DNA of 64,000 nucleotides, taken from Sternotherus odoratus. Lineage: Eukaryota > Chordata > Testudines > Kinosternidae. A program made the position numbers and the translations under genes. This document shows, piece after piece, positions 25,201 through 37,494 of this stretch. Location: the NCBI GenBank assembly GCA_032164245.1, contig JAVMKO010000003.1, positions 66,224,390 to 66,288,389 on the forward strand, written 5' to 3'. The first letter of the stretch is position 1. The number at the start of each line of letters is the position of its first letter. Under the pieces are notes generated by a model. That model was not told where the DNA came from. It did no database searches and was given only the letters and a program-made list of their open reading frames with translations.

Positions 25201-27009
25201 ACAAGACAAAAATCGTATTTTAGGCATGTACTGAAGTTTATTTATCCTCTCTTTACTGGAACTTGGAAAGCATGCCAGGCTGCCTGAAATACAGGGGAAA
25301 CACACAGTGACTTCTTCAATAGTTATTAATATGGAAGTTCTTGATATGATGGGCATCTCAAGTACATATCAGTCCTTAGAAGTGTAGGTGTTAAGTACAA
25401 AACTATACAAATCATCAGAGATGTTTTAATACAGCAACAAATAAATGCAGGGAAATAGTAGATTCCCTTCTTTTTTTGTACCTCTTTTCTGCCCTTCTTC
25501 CGTTTTTTTCTTCTTTGTATTCTTTTAAGAACAGTGGTGGAGGATGGGAACAGATATGAAAACAATACAAACTATTGATGGAACTGCTCATTTTAATAGA
25601 ACTTCACCTGCTTCCATGCCACTTTTAGAATTCACTTTTTACACAATACTTTTTTTAATGAGAGCGTGTAATAGCAACACAGCTACAAATTGCTGCCATG
25701 ATAGATGGAAGTACATGATACAGTTTTAGGACTACTTAGTACAAAAGGTAATTCATATTCATAATATTATATACCAAACTCATAAACCAAAACCAAAATC
25801 AGATTTCAATGACATCTCACTGTGAATTATTATCCATTGCTTATCAACAAAAGATTAACATGGTGTTTGAGCTGCAGTTTCAGCTAGAAAGGGTAGTGTG
25901 TAAATCCTTCATCTTGATGTTAATGTATTCACACTGATTCCTTATTGATATGACATAATGCTAAGAAAACATTCATCAGATTCTTCATCGGTAACATGAT
26001 CAGCTTTTAGCACCAATAAAATCTACATTTAGCTATAGATTCACCCCTGAATGGTGTGAGCATTTCATCCTCTATACATCCAATGACTGCTGTGCCCAAC
26101 AGGGATTCACCCCAAGGAAAGGCAAGCAACCCTTCTCCAGAAGTTTGGACAAGTATGGACAGTTTAATTTTGTGGATTGGAATGTAGATGTAGTTTAATT
26201 TTGTGGATGGAGCTACAGTAGAGGCTTCCTGGGGAATGAGTTGAATCACTTTTATCCCTTGAATGCTCTGGCCATGTCCTTTAGTGGTCACTACCACTAA
26301 CGTTTGGGACAGTGCTGGTCAGCGCCACCCTCTGGCAGAATAGAGGTTTCATAATCCCTTTTCATGCTGACTTCTCCCCACTGGGAGCCCCCTGCCCTTG
26401 GCAGAAGCTGACATAATTTAGGACTGAACTTTTGGATTTTAGTTTTTTCTTCAGTCACTATGGAACCAAGGGCACATGTTCCTTTTTGGCCAACCCTTGA
26501 AATCCTGCCTTGCTTTGTAGTGATACTCTTCAGAATCTGAGATTGCTTGATGTAACTTCGGTAGTTAAGAGACGTATCTGAACCTTCCTCCCGCCCCCCA
26601 AACACCAGCTCATGCCTTTACCCTATGCGTGCATATCCACACAACGGGGAGTGGAGTTACAATCTATTCCTACCCCTGCCTAAAAAGCACTGTCCAACAA
26701 TGGCTCCAGGTTTGGCCTAAGTAGGCAAACTGTAAGTTCAGTGCTCACGTAACTGGTCAGTTAGTCTGTGTGTATCACATTTTCCAAGAGCAGAAAGGGG
26801 ACATATGGTGAAAAAGCCCCCAACAGGAGTGTGTTGGGGTGCGGTGGAATCTACTTTATATTATCCTTTCTTCCACCCTGTAAGGATCCAGCGTGCAGGT
26901 CTAGACCCTGGGCTGTGGGCGGCCTGGATCTCTGACATTTCCCCCTTTTAACCAAGGAATATGAGCAAAGCAACATCCCCTCCCCACCCACCCACCCCCC
27001 AGTCCAGGC
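22291..27009. other. mostly plain intron
   Basis: It contains a degraded relative of the 22188 palindrome near 23470-23600 (gagttaggcacctaacc), a TTTC microsatellite running into poly-T at about 23762-23799, and a 17-bp direct repeat (agtttaattttgtggat) at 26161 and 26192. No coding signal seen. Confidence 0.55.
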
Positions 27010-27295
27010 CACATGGGAAGTCTTGTTGGAGCACCCAAGGCCTGCAGCTGTCTGACTCACTCCTGCTACTTAAACCAGGAAGTAGCCCAGGTGGGCTGTC
27101 CAATCAACTGTGACGACTTGCTGCAGCAACTGGAGCACCACCACTCCATCATTGGACCATGCTCTTGCCTGCCTACTAAAATCTGTATCCAACCCTGTTC
27201 CTGTTCTGCTCCTAGCTCTTGTCTCACCTCTGCCCCGGTCCTTGGCTCTCCTCTCGTTCCTGCCCTGATGCCTTGCTTGTGACCATTGGCTAGTA
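27010..27295. other. C/T-rich block, left half (interrupted by CR1)
   Basis: Composition changes to CTG/CTC-rich text such as cctgttcctgttctgctcc and cccggtccttggctctcc. The same style resumes at about 28844-29065 on the far side of the CR1, suggesting one older repeat split by the LINE. I do not recognise the family; an LTR-type repeat is possible. Confidence 0.45.
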
Positions 27296-28843
27296 TAAAA
27301 ACATAAGAATGGCCGTACTGGGTCAGACCAAAGGTCCATCCAGCCCAGTATCCTGTCTACAGACAGTGGCCAATGCCAGGTGCCCCATAGTGAGTGAACC
27401 TAACAGGTAATGATCAAGTGATCTGTCTCCTGCCATCCACCACCCTCTTCTGACAAACAGAGGCTAGGGACACCATTCCTTAGCCATTCTGGCTAATATC
27501 CATTAATGACCCTAACCTCCATGGATTTATCTAGATCTCTTTTAAACCCTGTTATAGTCCTAGCCTTCACAACCTTCTCAGGCAAGGAGTTCCTCAGGCA
27601 AGGTTAACTGTGCGCTGTGTGAAAAAGAACTTCCTTTTATTTGTTTTAAACCTGCCGCCCATTAATTTCATTTGGTGGCCCCTAGTTCTTATATTATGGG
27701 AACAAGTAAATAACTTTTCCTTATTCACTTTCTCCACACCACTCATGATTTTATATATCTCTATCATATCCCCCCTTAGTCTCCTCTTTTCCAAGCTGAA
27801 AAGTCCTAGCCTCTTTAATCTCTCCTCATATGGGACCTGTTCCAAACCCCTAATCATTTTCGTTTCCCTTCTCTGAACCTTTTCTAATGCCAGTATATCT
27901 TTTTTTAGATGAGGAGACCACATCTGGATGCCATAGTCAAGATGTGGGCATACCGTGTATTTATATAAGGGCAATTAGATATTCTCCATCTTATTCTCTA
28001 TCCCTTTTTAAATGATTCTTAACATCTTGTTTGCTTTTTTGACTGCCGCTGCACACTGCATGAATGTCTTCAGAGAACTATCCAGGATGACTCCAAGATC
28101 TTTTTCCTAATTAGTTGTAGCTAAATTAGCCCCCATCATAGTCTATGTATAGTTGGGGTTATTATTTCCAGTCTGCATTAGTTTACATTTATCCACATTA
28201 AATTTCATTTGCCGTTTTGTTACCCAATCACTTAGTTTTGTGAGATCTTTTTGAAGTTCTTCACAGTCTGCTTCGGTCTTAATCATCTTGAGCAATTTAG
28301 TATGATCTGAAAACTTCACCACCTCACTGTTTACCCCTTTTTCCAGATCATTTATGAATAAATTGAATGGGATTGGTCCGAGGTCTGACCCTTGGGGAAT
28401 ACCACTAGTTTCCCCTCTCCATTCTGAAAATTTACCATTTATTCCTACCCTTTGTTCCCTGTCTTTTAACCAGTTCTCAGTCCACGAAAGGATCTTCCCT
28501 CTTATCCCATGGCAACTTAATTTACATAAGAGCCTTTGGTGAGGGATCTTGTCAAAGGCTTTCTGGAAATCTAAGAACACTACGTCCACTGGATCTCCCT
28601 TGTCCACATGTTTGTTGACCCCTTAATAGAGCTCTAATAGAGTAATAAGACATGATTTCCCTTTACAGAAACCATGTTGACTTTTGCCCAACAATTTATG
28701 TTTTTCTATGTGCCTGACAATTTTATTCTTTACTATTGTTTCAACTAATTTGCTCGGTACCGACGTTGGACTTACTGGTCTGTAATTGCTGCTGCTGGGA
28801 TCACCTCTAGAGCCCTTTTTAAATATTACAATTTCTGGTTCTG
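27296..28843 (-). mobile_element. CR1 LINE, 5'-truncated, 1.5 kb
   Basis: The minus strand carries the C-terminal half of a CR1 pol ORF and the CR1 3' end. On the plus strand the 3' end begins as acataagaatggccgtactg and gggtcagaccaaaggtcc. Coding similarity starts at about 28843 within the reverse transcriptase, so the copy is 5'-truncated. Frames are broken by at least two disruptions. Confidence 0.92.
27594..28843 (-). pseudogene. CR1 reverse transcriptase pseudogene
   Basis: Three minus-strand frames (28623-28843, 28143-28607, 27594-27974) read successively as CR1 reverse transcriptase. They cover an entry segment IFKKGSRGD...NYRPV, the catalytic stretch VVFLDFQKAFDKIPH, the SGIPQGSDLGP motif, and a KFSDHTKLL box that corresponds to FADD. 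The second Asp of that box is replaced by His (residues 99-102 of the 28143-28607 frame). A C-terminal part follows with [16 protein letters not shown]. Stops separate the frames. In an intact element the protein would carry out target-primed reverse transcription. This copy cannot. Confidence 0.9.
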
Positions 28844-29070
28844 CGTCTGGCTCAACCCTTGGCTCTAGCATTTGGTATCCGACCCCAGCTCCGATTTTCT
28901 GCTTTTAGTCCTTGTTCTGGTCCTTGACTCTGGCTCTCCCCCTGCTTTTGGTAACTGACAACTGAATCTGGTTCTGACCCCCACTTCTGTTCCCTGGCCT
29001 GCCTGCTGCACCCACTAGACCTGAATTCCTGCTCTTACCACAAGGCAAGATTGCCTACATCTCAGTTCCT
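28844..29070. other. C/T-rich block, right half
   Basis: The composition resembles 27010-27295 (ggttctgcgtctggctc, ccttgactctggctctcc). Family not recognised. Probably the other half of the repeat split by the CR1. Confidence 0.4.
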
Positions 29071-30019
29071 AACACACCCTTTTGTTAGTTACTATTTCTG
29101 CTAAAACCCTGTTGTTCTTCCCCCCTTAGCATGTAACCTACACCTGCTTACAAGGGTTGTAATTTACACTATTTACCTCACCTCTGAATATGGATCATAA
29201 TCTTTTCTTAAGATATTAAAATAGTGATACCTTGTACCCTTGACTAATTAGAGCTCCACAAACAGGTCTCTAAGGCTGTTTTTCATGAAGGCTTTTTTTT
29301 TTTTTTGCAATGAGCTTTATTGACTATATCGAGATTTAACTTGCTTTTCTATGCTATTGAGAGAGTGGGTTATTTTGCATCATGGATTTTGAATTGAATT
29401 CTATTCTTTCAGTAGCTTGGAAGTGCTGTGCAGTGGAGAAATAATTGGGGATAATACATCTCTTGTTTTCCAGAATTAGAGTCTAAAAAAGCATCTTTAT
29501 GCTGTTGGCTGGAAGCAACACAAAGATAGAGTAAATAACTAGTGTAGAAAATCTAAACTTTGAAACGAATGCCAAAAATAAAATCAACCTACCTTTTCTT
29601 TTTCCACCGTACATAGACGTTTCCAACCACATCAAGTAGAAAGGCTGAGTGGGTGTATTGTGTTTATCACTAAGTTATACATTGTAAATTAGCCTGTATG
29701 TTTGTTTTGTTCCTATTAGTTTTAAAATGCTTTTGAGGAAGATAGAGAAGATGATTTTAGAGAGATTGTCACATTGTATATCTGATGATGTATCTTTTTT
29801 CCTGATTTTAGGGAGATGGCTAGCAAAGACTGTGATTCTTTATTTTTGTGATTTTTTTCCCCCTCTCCTCCCACACAGTTTTGATTTGAAGTATAAAATT
29901 GTGGGAGTACAGAATTCAGGACCCATTATCAGAGATAGTATAAATGTTTTCTGAGTTAATGTTTACCTACAGCAACTGCCTTATGTAGCCATGTTTATAC
30001 CACCCACACTAGAACCCAA
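29071..30019. other. plain intron
   Basis: A poly-T run near 29288-29302. Nothing else recognised. Confidence 0.5.
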
Positions 30020-30129
30020 ATGGGGTGTCATCAAACAGTTACAACCCATGCTTTCTGGGGACCACAGCCTGAAAATCTTTCCTGAACCCCTTTCTTCTGG
30101 CCTTTGAAGCTCATCATCAGAAGCAAGCT

Positions 30130-30540
30130 CCCCACAAACTAGGCCGCACCAACTCAAAGCGACACTAGATCCTTTCAGAACAAATGCAAAACCTACAGAC
30201 ATATCTCCTGCTATGATGTTCTGTACACCACTGCCACAACGCACCCTTCAAGATCCCTGAGTCTTATACATGCCTATCATAATATGCGGTATACCTCCTT
30301 CAGTGCATCAAGTGACCCAATAGCAACCAGTCAATAACTACTCTCTCAAATGAACTCACATAGAAAAATGACATAGGACAAAAACACCCTATCATTCGTG
30401 TAGGAATGTTTTTCACAAAGTGATCTCTGTATATCTGACCTCTCAGTCCTCATCCTCAAAGGAAACTGCACAAAACCTTCAAAACTTGAGCTTGGGAACT
30501 TAATAACTCTTCTAGACACTAAAAACCATGGACTTAACAA
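30130..30540 (+). pseudogene. GIY-YIG endonuclease relic of a Penelope-like element
   Basis: In one frame the text reads SFQNKCKTYRHIS. After a frameshift near 30240 it reads FKIPESYTC, then VYLLQCIK at 30289-30312 and PN. Further on come NELT, ERK-like and WELNN segments and a C-terminal RHWFYG. This follows the known order of the Penelope/Neptune-type C-terminal endonuclease: a Cys-rich KCKTC-like box, then VYLIQC as the 'GIY'-equivalent strand. The second motif (YIGETGQ in intact members) is eroded. Multiple stops make it inactive. The reverse transcriptase half is absent. Confidence 0.72.
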
Positions 30541-30691
30541 AGACACTGGTTTTATGGCTCATTACAACAGTTTGTAACACACTCTACTGCCTGCTAACTA
30601 TTAATTGCCCACTTCATTTTAAGTGGTCTCCTGTAGCATAAGTGAACTTGTTATACTTAACAATCTTTCCCAACTTGTATTTAGCTCAGAT

Positions 30692-30728
30692 CTGAAGAAT
30701 AGCTCCATGAAGCTCGAAAGCTTGTCCC
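30692..30728 (+). ncRNA. hammerhead-ribozyme-like core, second Penelope-like subfamily
   Basis: The plus strand has an intact first box CUGAAGA (30692-30698) and an intact GAAA (30716-30719), separated by a 17-nt hairpin region with AGCU on each side. It is followed by GCUUGUCC. The closing pair of helix II is mismatched (U-C). Helix I is not evident. Confidence 0.5.
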
Positions 30729-30790
30729 TTCCAACAACAAAAGTTGGTCCAGTAAAAATAGTACCTCACCTACTTTGTCTCCCTCTTATG

Positions 30791-33487
30791 GTACTTAAAT
30801 CATTTTATACAAATAATAGCAAACTTTCTGTCCAAGGCACAAAAAATGGAAACTCAGATCCACATGTAAGTGCTATTTTGATAAAGCACTATAAATACAA
30901 TACAATTTTGATATAGCATTCTTCGTGGGAGATGCTGGAAACTCAGTGAGACTCAGTCAGAGTTTAAGAGATTTAAATGGGAGAGCTGGAGAAGAAAGTG
31001 AATCAGTGGGTAGGAGGAAGAGAGAAGATTTCATATCGGATAGGGCAAGTCAATGAGTCACCCTTGAACATCCCACCACCAGTGATGAAGAGACAGGAGG
31101 GCAAGATTGAGCTGGAGCCAGGAGTGGGGACATGGCTCCTGGGGGCTCGAGGGGTTGTGGATAGCGGTAAAGGGGCTGAGGCTGGAGCGGCAGCTGGGGC
31201 GGGTCTGAGGTTGGGAAGGAAGCAGTGGCCAAACCTAGGGTGGGGCCAGAGCCATGGCTGTGGGCGGGACTGTGGGGGCCGAACCCTCCCCCCCCCCCCG
31301 AATGTTCCACCACACCCCTCTATGATAGCTTGCCCCACAGTTTGGAGATTTCTGGGATAGGGGTTGGGTTGAGACTACTGAGAACAATTTAACTTTACAG
31401 GTGAATGGTGAGTATGACTAAGTTTGGGAGCAGTATGAGCCAACCACTTGTACACAAATATTTTGGCCACAGCATTCTACAGTCTTGCCTATTTAGGGAT
31501 ACTCAGGAAAATTAATGTGAATGAACTAAAGGTATGAATTTAAACTGCATTAACCCCCAGTGTGGACACTCATACAGAATTAAAGTGGTCTTAGTTTGGT
31601 TTTGTTTAATTAATTAATTTAGCATAAACAGAGTTAGTTAAGGACAAATTCTAGCAACCTTCTACAGATGGTGATAGACAGACATTTGTAGACCATGGAG
31701 GTGGAGAATTTTATGACCACTGAAAGATTTCTGCCAGTATGAACAATGTTCTGAGCTCAATTGAGAAGGATGTTAGTGGATTCCACTTCGATGTTCATTA
31801 CTTGGAGTGACCACATTTCTGATGTAAGGTAATCTCTTCAGGAGCTAAAGATTGACTGGTTTTTTTCTAGACAACCATGCCCTTGAGTAATTTTTAAATA
31901 ATGGTATTTTTTTCTGAAGGTCAGGAAGAAGATAAAACATAATATATGCACTTATTCTGACTTTTGTCTAAGGGAGTGTACCCGAGTAGGACAAGTTTCT
32001 ACAATAACTAGGGTAGCTGGATTCCTTCTTTGGGTTGACTTTTATCAATTTGTTGTCTAGTCATTTGATGCATTTTAATTACTGTACATGTACTAGAGGC
32101 AACATCTGATTTTTCTAAATAAGTTAAATAAATAAATACATCTAAAGTGTAAATTTACTTGCTGGCTCAGACCAGAATTTTAGTTTTCTAGTCTGTTTTA
32201 TTCGTAGAGAAACCTTTATATTTCAACACAGTCCTCCTTACGTTGGAGGATAGAGATAATTTCTTCTTTTGTCATCTTTCCTTGTCTTGGTCCCGGAGTA
32301 CCAAGGCTAAAGGGAAGATGAAGAGGTGACTCTATTTGTGGTGTTATTTATTTTGTAATCCAGATGGTCTGCTGTGAGCCAGGTTTTTACTTCTTTTTTA
32401 TATAATCTCTATTATTTGGCTTATTTCTTCTTGCTGTACAAAATATGTGAGTACAGCAGGTTTATCACAGCCACAGTGACTGTTATAAGAGAAGAGAGAT
32501 TTTGATTGAATTGGAGAGTTAAACATATCTTACTGCATATGGGCCCTGCAAAATCCACATCCGTAGTGAGTCCTTGGTTATTAGCTCCCGTCAGTCATCA
32601 CTTGGTGCAATCAGTTGCAGAAATCAAATTAGCAGGCAAGTCTCGTTTGGTTACATCAATCAGAAGTGTTGCTTTCATGATGATATGCATAATTCTAGAT
32701 TACTTCACTGCATAGTTTTTAATTTTAATTATGAGACCTGCAATATAATGAGAGGATGGTGAAATGCCTTTGTTTCTGTCCTGCTTTAGTTTACTTTTGT
32801 TACCTACAACCTTGTCTGAATTGTCACCTGGGAGAGGAGAAGCAGAGAATGGGTTCTTGTTATAAATGTGAAATCCAATTACATTATGACACTGTATAAA
32901 AACAAGATGTCATGACATGCCAGACAGAACTACATCACTCAATATTTTTTGTCAGTCACTGTACCACTATATTACACATCAAGTGAAAATTAGCACAAGA
33001 CTGCAATAGTCCCTTAAAATTCATGGTGATTGTCATGTATGTAAAAATTCAGCTGGCTGTAAATGCTAATATCTAGAGTTGCATAAAGAACTGCTACTGC
33101 ATCCTTGGGGTTGATAAAGAACCGCCACTCGAGAACCCTTGCGTGAATTTACTTATGTCCAGATAGCAGAATGCTGCTACCATTTCAACAAAAAGTTTCC
33201 ATCAGAGCCTCAAGCCTGTCATGTGAACCTCTTCCTCTAAACAGATACCATAACTAACTTGAAATACGAGATAAGATCGGTCACTTAAGTTCTATGTGGC
33301 ACAGAAAACAAAGATTAAGATGCTATTCATTTTTTGTGATGAGGATGAAAGCAGTGTACTTCACACATAATGTTTTGGAGTTTTTATCATATAACCCCTT
33401 CCCCCCCCCCCCCAAGTACTAATTGTGTCACATGTTATGATCTCTTGTGGTGACTCTTAACTTTCATCACTACTGCAAGTGCCAAAG
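30791..33487. other. plain intron, with one GC-rich patch
   Basis: 31150-31310 is GC-rich with a C run at about 31288-31299 and may be an unrecognised element. The rest is AT-rich intron. Open frames of about 110-127 codons in the GC-rich patch are compositional. Confidence 0.5.
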
Positions 33488-33489
33488 TA

Positions 33490-33852
33490 CCGTATATACT
33501 CGAGTATAAGCCGAGTTTTTCAGCCCACTTTTTGGGCTGAAAAAAGCCGCCTCGGCTTATACTCGAGTCAGTGAAAATTTTGGCCGAAATGGAGGAGAAA
33601 AAGGGCAAGGGCCATACCGCTGGGTGACGCTCGTGAATGGCCTCATGATGCTGATGTCCCGTGCAGCCGCGGGAGCGATGTCCCGCCTCCTTTTTTTTTT
33701 TATTAACTTTTTTTTTTATTAACTTTTATTTTATTTTATTTTATTAACTTTTCCAGCTTTTTTATTTTATTTTATTAACTTTTCCAGCTTTTTGTGGTAA
33801 AATTAGGTGCATCGGCTTATATTCGGGTCGACCTATACTCGAGTATATACGG
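33490..33852. mobile_element. 363-bp TA-flanked DNA element with 'CCGTATATACTCGAGTATA' termini
   Basis: The left terminus ccgtatatactcgagtata is an exact inverted match to the right terminus tatactcgagtatatacgg, with TA at 33488-33489 and 33853-33854. The left end adds a hairpin, agcccactttttgggctg. The interior has a low-complexity ttattttattaactttt stretch (33690-33790). It has no coding capacity. The TA target suggests a Tc1/mariner-like or other TA-targeting family. Confidence 0.85.
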
Positions 33853-33904
33853 TAATAGCAGAGCAGAAAAGACTATTAAAAGTAGGACTGGGTAACCAAA
33901 CTCT

Positions 33905-34205
33905 TAAAGCCAGAAAGGATCATAGAATTTATGATCTTCTGCATAACACAAGACATAGAACCTCACCCAGTAACTTCTGCTTGAGCTATAGCATATCTGC
34001 TAGAAAAACATCCAGTTTTGATTTAAAGTATTCAAGTGATGGGGCAATTTACCAAGAGACAGGGTAGATTCTCCAACGGTTAATTATCCTTACTATTAAT
34101 TTTTTTCCCATTATTTCTATTGTGAATTTGTTTAGTTTCAGTTTCTAACCATTCAATCTTGTTCTGTCCTTTTTCTGTTAGATAAAATAAACCTGAACCT
34201 TCATC
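33905..34205 (-). mobile_element. CR1-type 3' region, decayed
   Basis: The plus strand shows gccagaaaggatcatagaat, gcataacacaagacatagaa, gtattcaagtgatggggc and ccaacggttaattatcct. These are the landmarks of a sauropsid CR1-type 3' region read in antisense. It is related to 12560-12680. Confidence 0.65.
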
Positions 34206-35259
34206 CAAACTGTCTCAAAACATTTATTTTACGTTTCTGGATCTAATAGTTCTAGAGAGAGATTCTCATTGGAATCCAAATGATGGTGAAGACAATAAAA
34301 TGGAAATCCAGTGATCTCATACTAATATCTTATATTGTAAGTGTCTTGCAGTCTGCCTTTCCTGGTAACGATTGCTGTGTACCATTTGAAGGATGGGCGC
34401 TCCAATCATTTTAGTGATGTAAAGCATTTGTTTTCTAGCACTTATGGTGCATGGAATATCTAGCTATATCTGTCCCTAATGTTCTCAATCGAGCACTGCT
34501 TTTTAGAATCGGGAGAGAATATAACAGGTCTTACAGGACTAGTTTAATTTCCAATTCCTGAAATAGATTAAAAAAATGAAAAAACATTTTTGTTCTTTTT
34601 TAATGGTCAGTGTTAATCTGTAAAAAGTTAGAGTACAGTACTTATACTACATGGGTTGATTATAATATCAAAGGTTTACGTGGAAGACTCAGCTGTGTCA
34701 ATACAAGATTGCAGCATGTTCAGAATGGTATGTGAGTCTGTGCTGTTAAACAGATACCACCACCGCTAGCTACCCTCTCAGGCTCACAACAGGATCAATC
34801 ATTGTAATTTTTCTCAGAGAAACACTATGTAAAGCCCAGTTCTGCTTGTAATGGGAATAAAATTATTCTTTTATTTAGGTGTTTTTTAAAAAACGAACTA
34901 AAGTAACTGAACTTTTGTCCCTTGCCCTATAGGACCACAGTAAGTCTATAAGAAAAAATGTTTGTTCTTCATGGGCCACATTCAACTGTCAGCAGTGACT
35001 AAATAACTGATCATGTGGAGAGCTTTCATCTCCGGTTGAAGTCAGTGGGAGTTGAAGTAAATTCTGCACTTCACAATGGGCACTCAGTGTACTGTAGGAT
35101 CTGGTCCTTATTGAGACTAGAGTTTAACCAGTGTATTGGATTATTTTACAATTAATATACTAGCGAAATATGCTGATAATGATGTCTTGAAGATTCCGTT
35201 GATAAGATTTTTTATTTCTCCCAGGGTGTGAGCTAATGAAAGGGTAGACTCCACTTTTG
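34206..35259. other. plain intron with weak ancient repeat traces
   Basis: A faint palindromic fragment near 34975-35108 (gaagtcagtgggagttg, ggatctggtcctta). Otherwise nothing seen. Confidence 0.5.
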
Positions 35260-35717
35260 AGGAATACCTGACTGGTGTGGAGAAAGTGAATAAGGAAGTG
35301 TTATTTACCCCTTCAAATAACACAAGAACCTGGAGTTTCCCAATGAAATCAATAGGCAACAGGTTTAAAACAAACAAAAGGAAGTACTTTTTCACACAAC
35401 ACACAGTTAACCTGTGGAACTCGTAGCCAGAAGATGATGTGAAGGCCAAAAGCATAACTAGATGCAAAAAAAAAAAAAAGAATTAGATCAAGTTCATGAA
35501 GGATTGGTCCACCAATAGCTATTATCTCTCGGTGTTCTGAAGCTTGTGACAGCCAGATACAGCAACAGGACAACAAGGGATGGATCACTTGATAATTGGC
35601 CTATATTGTTCATTCACTTTGAAGCATCTGGTATTGGCCACTGTTGGAAGACAGGATACTGGACTAGATGGACCATTGGCCTGACCCCCCCAGTATGGCT
35701 GTTCTTATGTTCTCATT
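35260..35717 (+). mobile_element. CR1 LINE 3' end
   Basis: From ggtgtggagaaagtgaataa through ttttcacacaacacacagtt to the terminal ggatactggactagatgg, cagtatggctgttcttatg, this is the CR1 pol C-terminus and 3' UTR in sense orientation. It mirrors the minus-strand copy at 27296. Short A-run insertion at 35466-35479. Confidence 0.88.
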
Positions 35718-37284
35718 TGCTTCCTCACTAGAAGATTACTTTGTCTCATGGTTCTTATACATTGCTCCCTCCCCAGTCTTCACTACTTACTTTTGGGTTA
35801 GTGTGGGCTGGTTCCACGACCATGCTTCTGGCAGACTGAGAATTGCAGGTGCCTTGCACTTCTGTACCTCTTTTATCCTGAGCCGACTTTCAGCTACTAG
35901 GGACTAATGGAAACCTGGTAGTGAAACAAGTCAGATGTTCTTAATTTGCTGGCTGTTGCCAAAACCTGTTGGCAGCCATTCTATTCTGTATGCAATGAAA
36001 AGGGGTTACTTACATTTTCCCCTTTTGCTTTAATTGTAATATAAACATGCAAGCTCTAGCTTTGTGGGTTTTTTGGGGCAGGATTTTTGTGTTGAATTTC
36101 AGGCAGTCTGAGAAATGAGCCTGTTTTCCTACAGTCGTTCTGTTTTTTTGTCACACGTGACCACAAACAGCATTATATCAAATTAAAGTAATGTTCTGAT
36201 TCATGCGAAGGGAAGGGCAGCTAAAGAAAGCTCTTTGTGTCCACTGGCCAAAATCCCACACGGGGTGAATGAGGTTGAACTGTTGAGCAATTTTATGGCA
36301 TTCTAATTGTTGATGATGATTTTTCAGAGTATATATTATTTCAACATATGGCAGCAATCCAGTATCATTCCAGCATCACTTGATGTGTAAATCCATGTAA
36401 AGAGTACAGTAAATGTTGTACCTTGCACCAAGTACAGAAATAGGTTATGAAAAAAACCCAACCGGACAATACCAAAATGTGACTAGTTTAAATTAGTGTC
36501 TGAAAGTATATTGAGATAATCTTTCCTGAAAGGCCTTTGAATTTCAGACTATGAACTCTTTGCCTCTTGGCACGCATACATTTTTTTCTCTTGGAAGATT
36601 CTCAGTAACAGTTGCCCTTTTCTCTTTTTTTAAATACCTTTGAACCACAGGACTTGCATATTCTGTTTTTCTTGTTACAGGTCTAAAGCCGTAAGACTAT
36701 GTCAAAGCTGAGGGAGAAGGGTTGGGAAGAGGGAAGAGGGAAGAGAGAATCCTATCTTCAAGCATAGGTCTTGATCCTGCAAACCCTTTCTCATAGCAGG
36801 AGTTCTGTTAAGGTGAATGGGACTTTTCACATGAGCAAAGATTACTCTCGTAATCTCATAAGGGCTTGCAGATCAGGACCGCACTATGATTCTACTTTAA
36901 ATGGTCTAAGTAACTTGGCCAGATTTTAGGATAACAGTGGTTTAAATTAAGAATACTGTGGGTACAAGGAGTTTATTAAGTAGAAATTTTGCAAATGGCC
37001 AGCGCTGGGGCCAAACTGGAAAAAAGTGAGACAGCTCACTGAAAAGGACTCACACATACACTCAAAAGCAGAATTAATGTGCAAGTTGGCAACATTTTTA
37101 AGGAGCCACATGACTACACTGTTGCCAGGAATCATAGGCACAAGGGCCCCAATTTTCTGTTCTCCTACATCTTGTGAAGTAATTTAAGGTAATGCAAAGT
37201 GAATGCACAGTACACTAGCAATCAGAATGGTAGCAGTTTTCCTCTACTATGCACTCAGCGTGCACTGGTGTAAATGACCAGATA
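35718..37284. other. plain intron with one palindromic fragment
   Basis: At 36765-36885 an inverted pair (tcttgatcctgcaaac against gcttgcagatcaggacc) marks an ancient palindromic repeat also seen at 38620. The remainder shows nothing recognisable. Confidence 0.5.
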
Positions 37285-37425
37285 GTAAGCACTCTGGGGC
37301 GGGGACCAACTTTTTGTTGTGTTTGTGTCTAGCACCTAGCACCGTGGGATCCTGGCCCATGCCTTGGTCTCTTAGTTGCTATTGTAATACATATAAGTAA
37401 TAATAATGATTAATAATACATAAGG
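37285..37425 (+). mobile_element. SINE-like repeat tail (family B)
   Basis: Landmarks are gcactctggggcggggacc, gtctagcacctagcaccg and a tail of taataataatgattaataat. Related minus-strand pieces occur at 51965-52065 and at the right edge of the window. A MIR/CORE-SINE relative with an L2-like tail is likely but unproven. Confidence 0.55.
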
Positions 37426-37494
37426 TGCAGAGTGATGGAGAATCAGGTCCAGGGGCTGCCTAAAGCATAATAAATACATATTGTGCCTCCTAAT

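Larger units (their letters stand above)
30020..30790 (+). mobile_element. Penelope-like element fragment with endonuclease relic and hammerhead-like motif
   Basis: The left part encodes the remains of a GIY-YIG endonuclease (30130-30540). The right part (about 30500-30790) is the same sequence as the arms of the insertion at 41169-42341: a repeated gacactggttttatggct-type start, acaactttgtatttagct-like middle, then ctgaaga...gaaagcttgtc and aaaagttggtccagta. The left boundary is approximate and no target duplication was identified. Confidence 0.75.
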
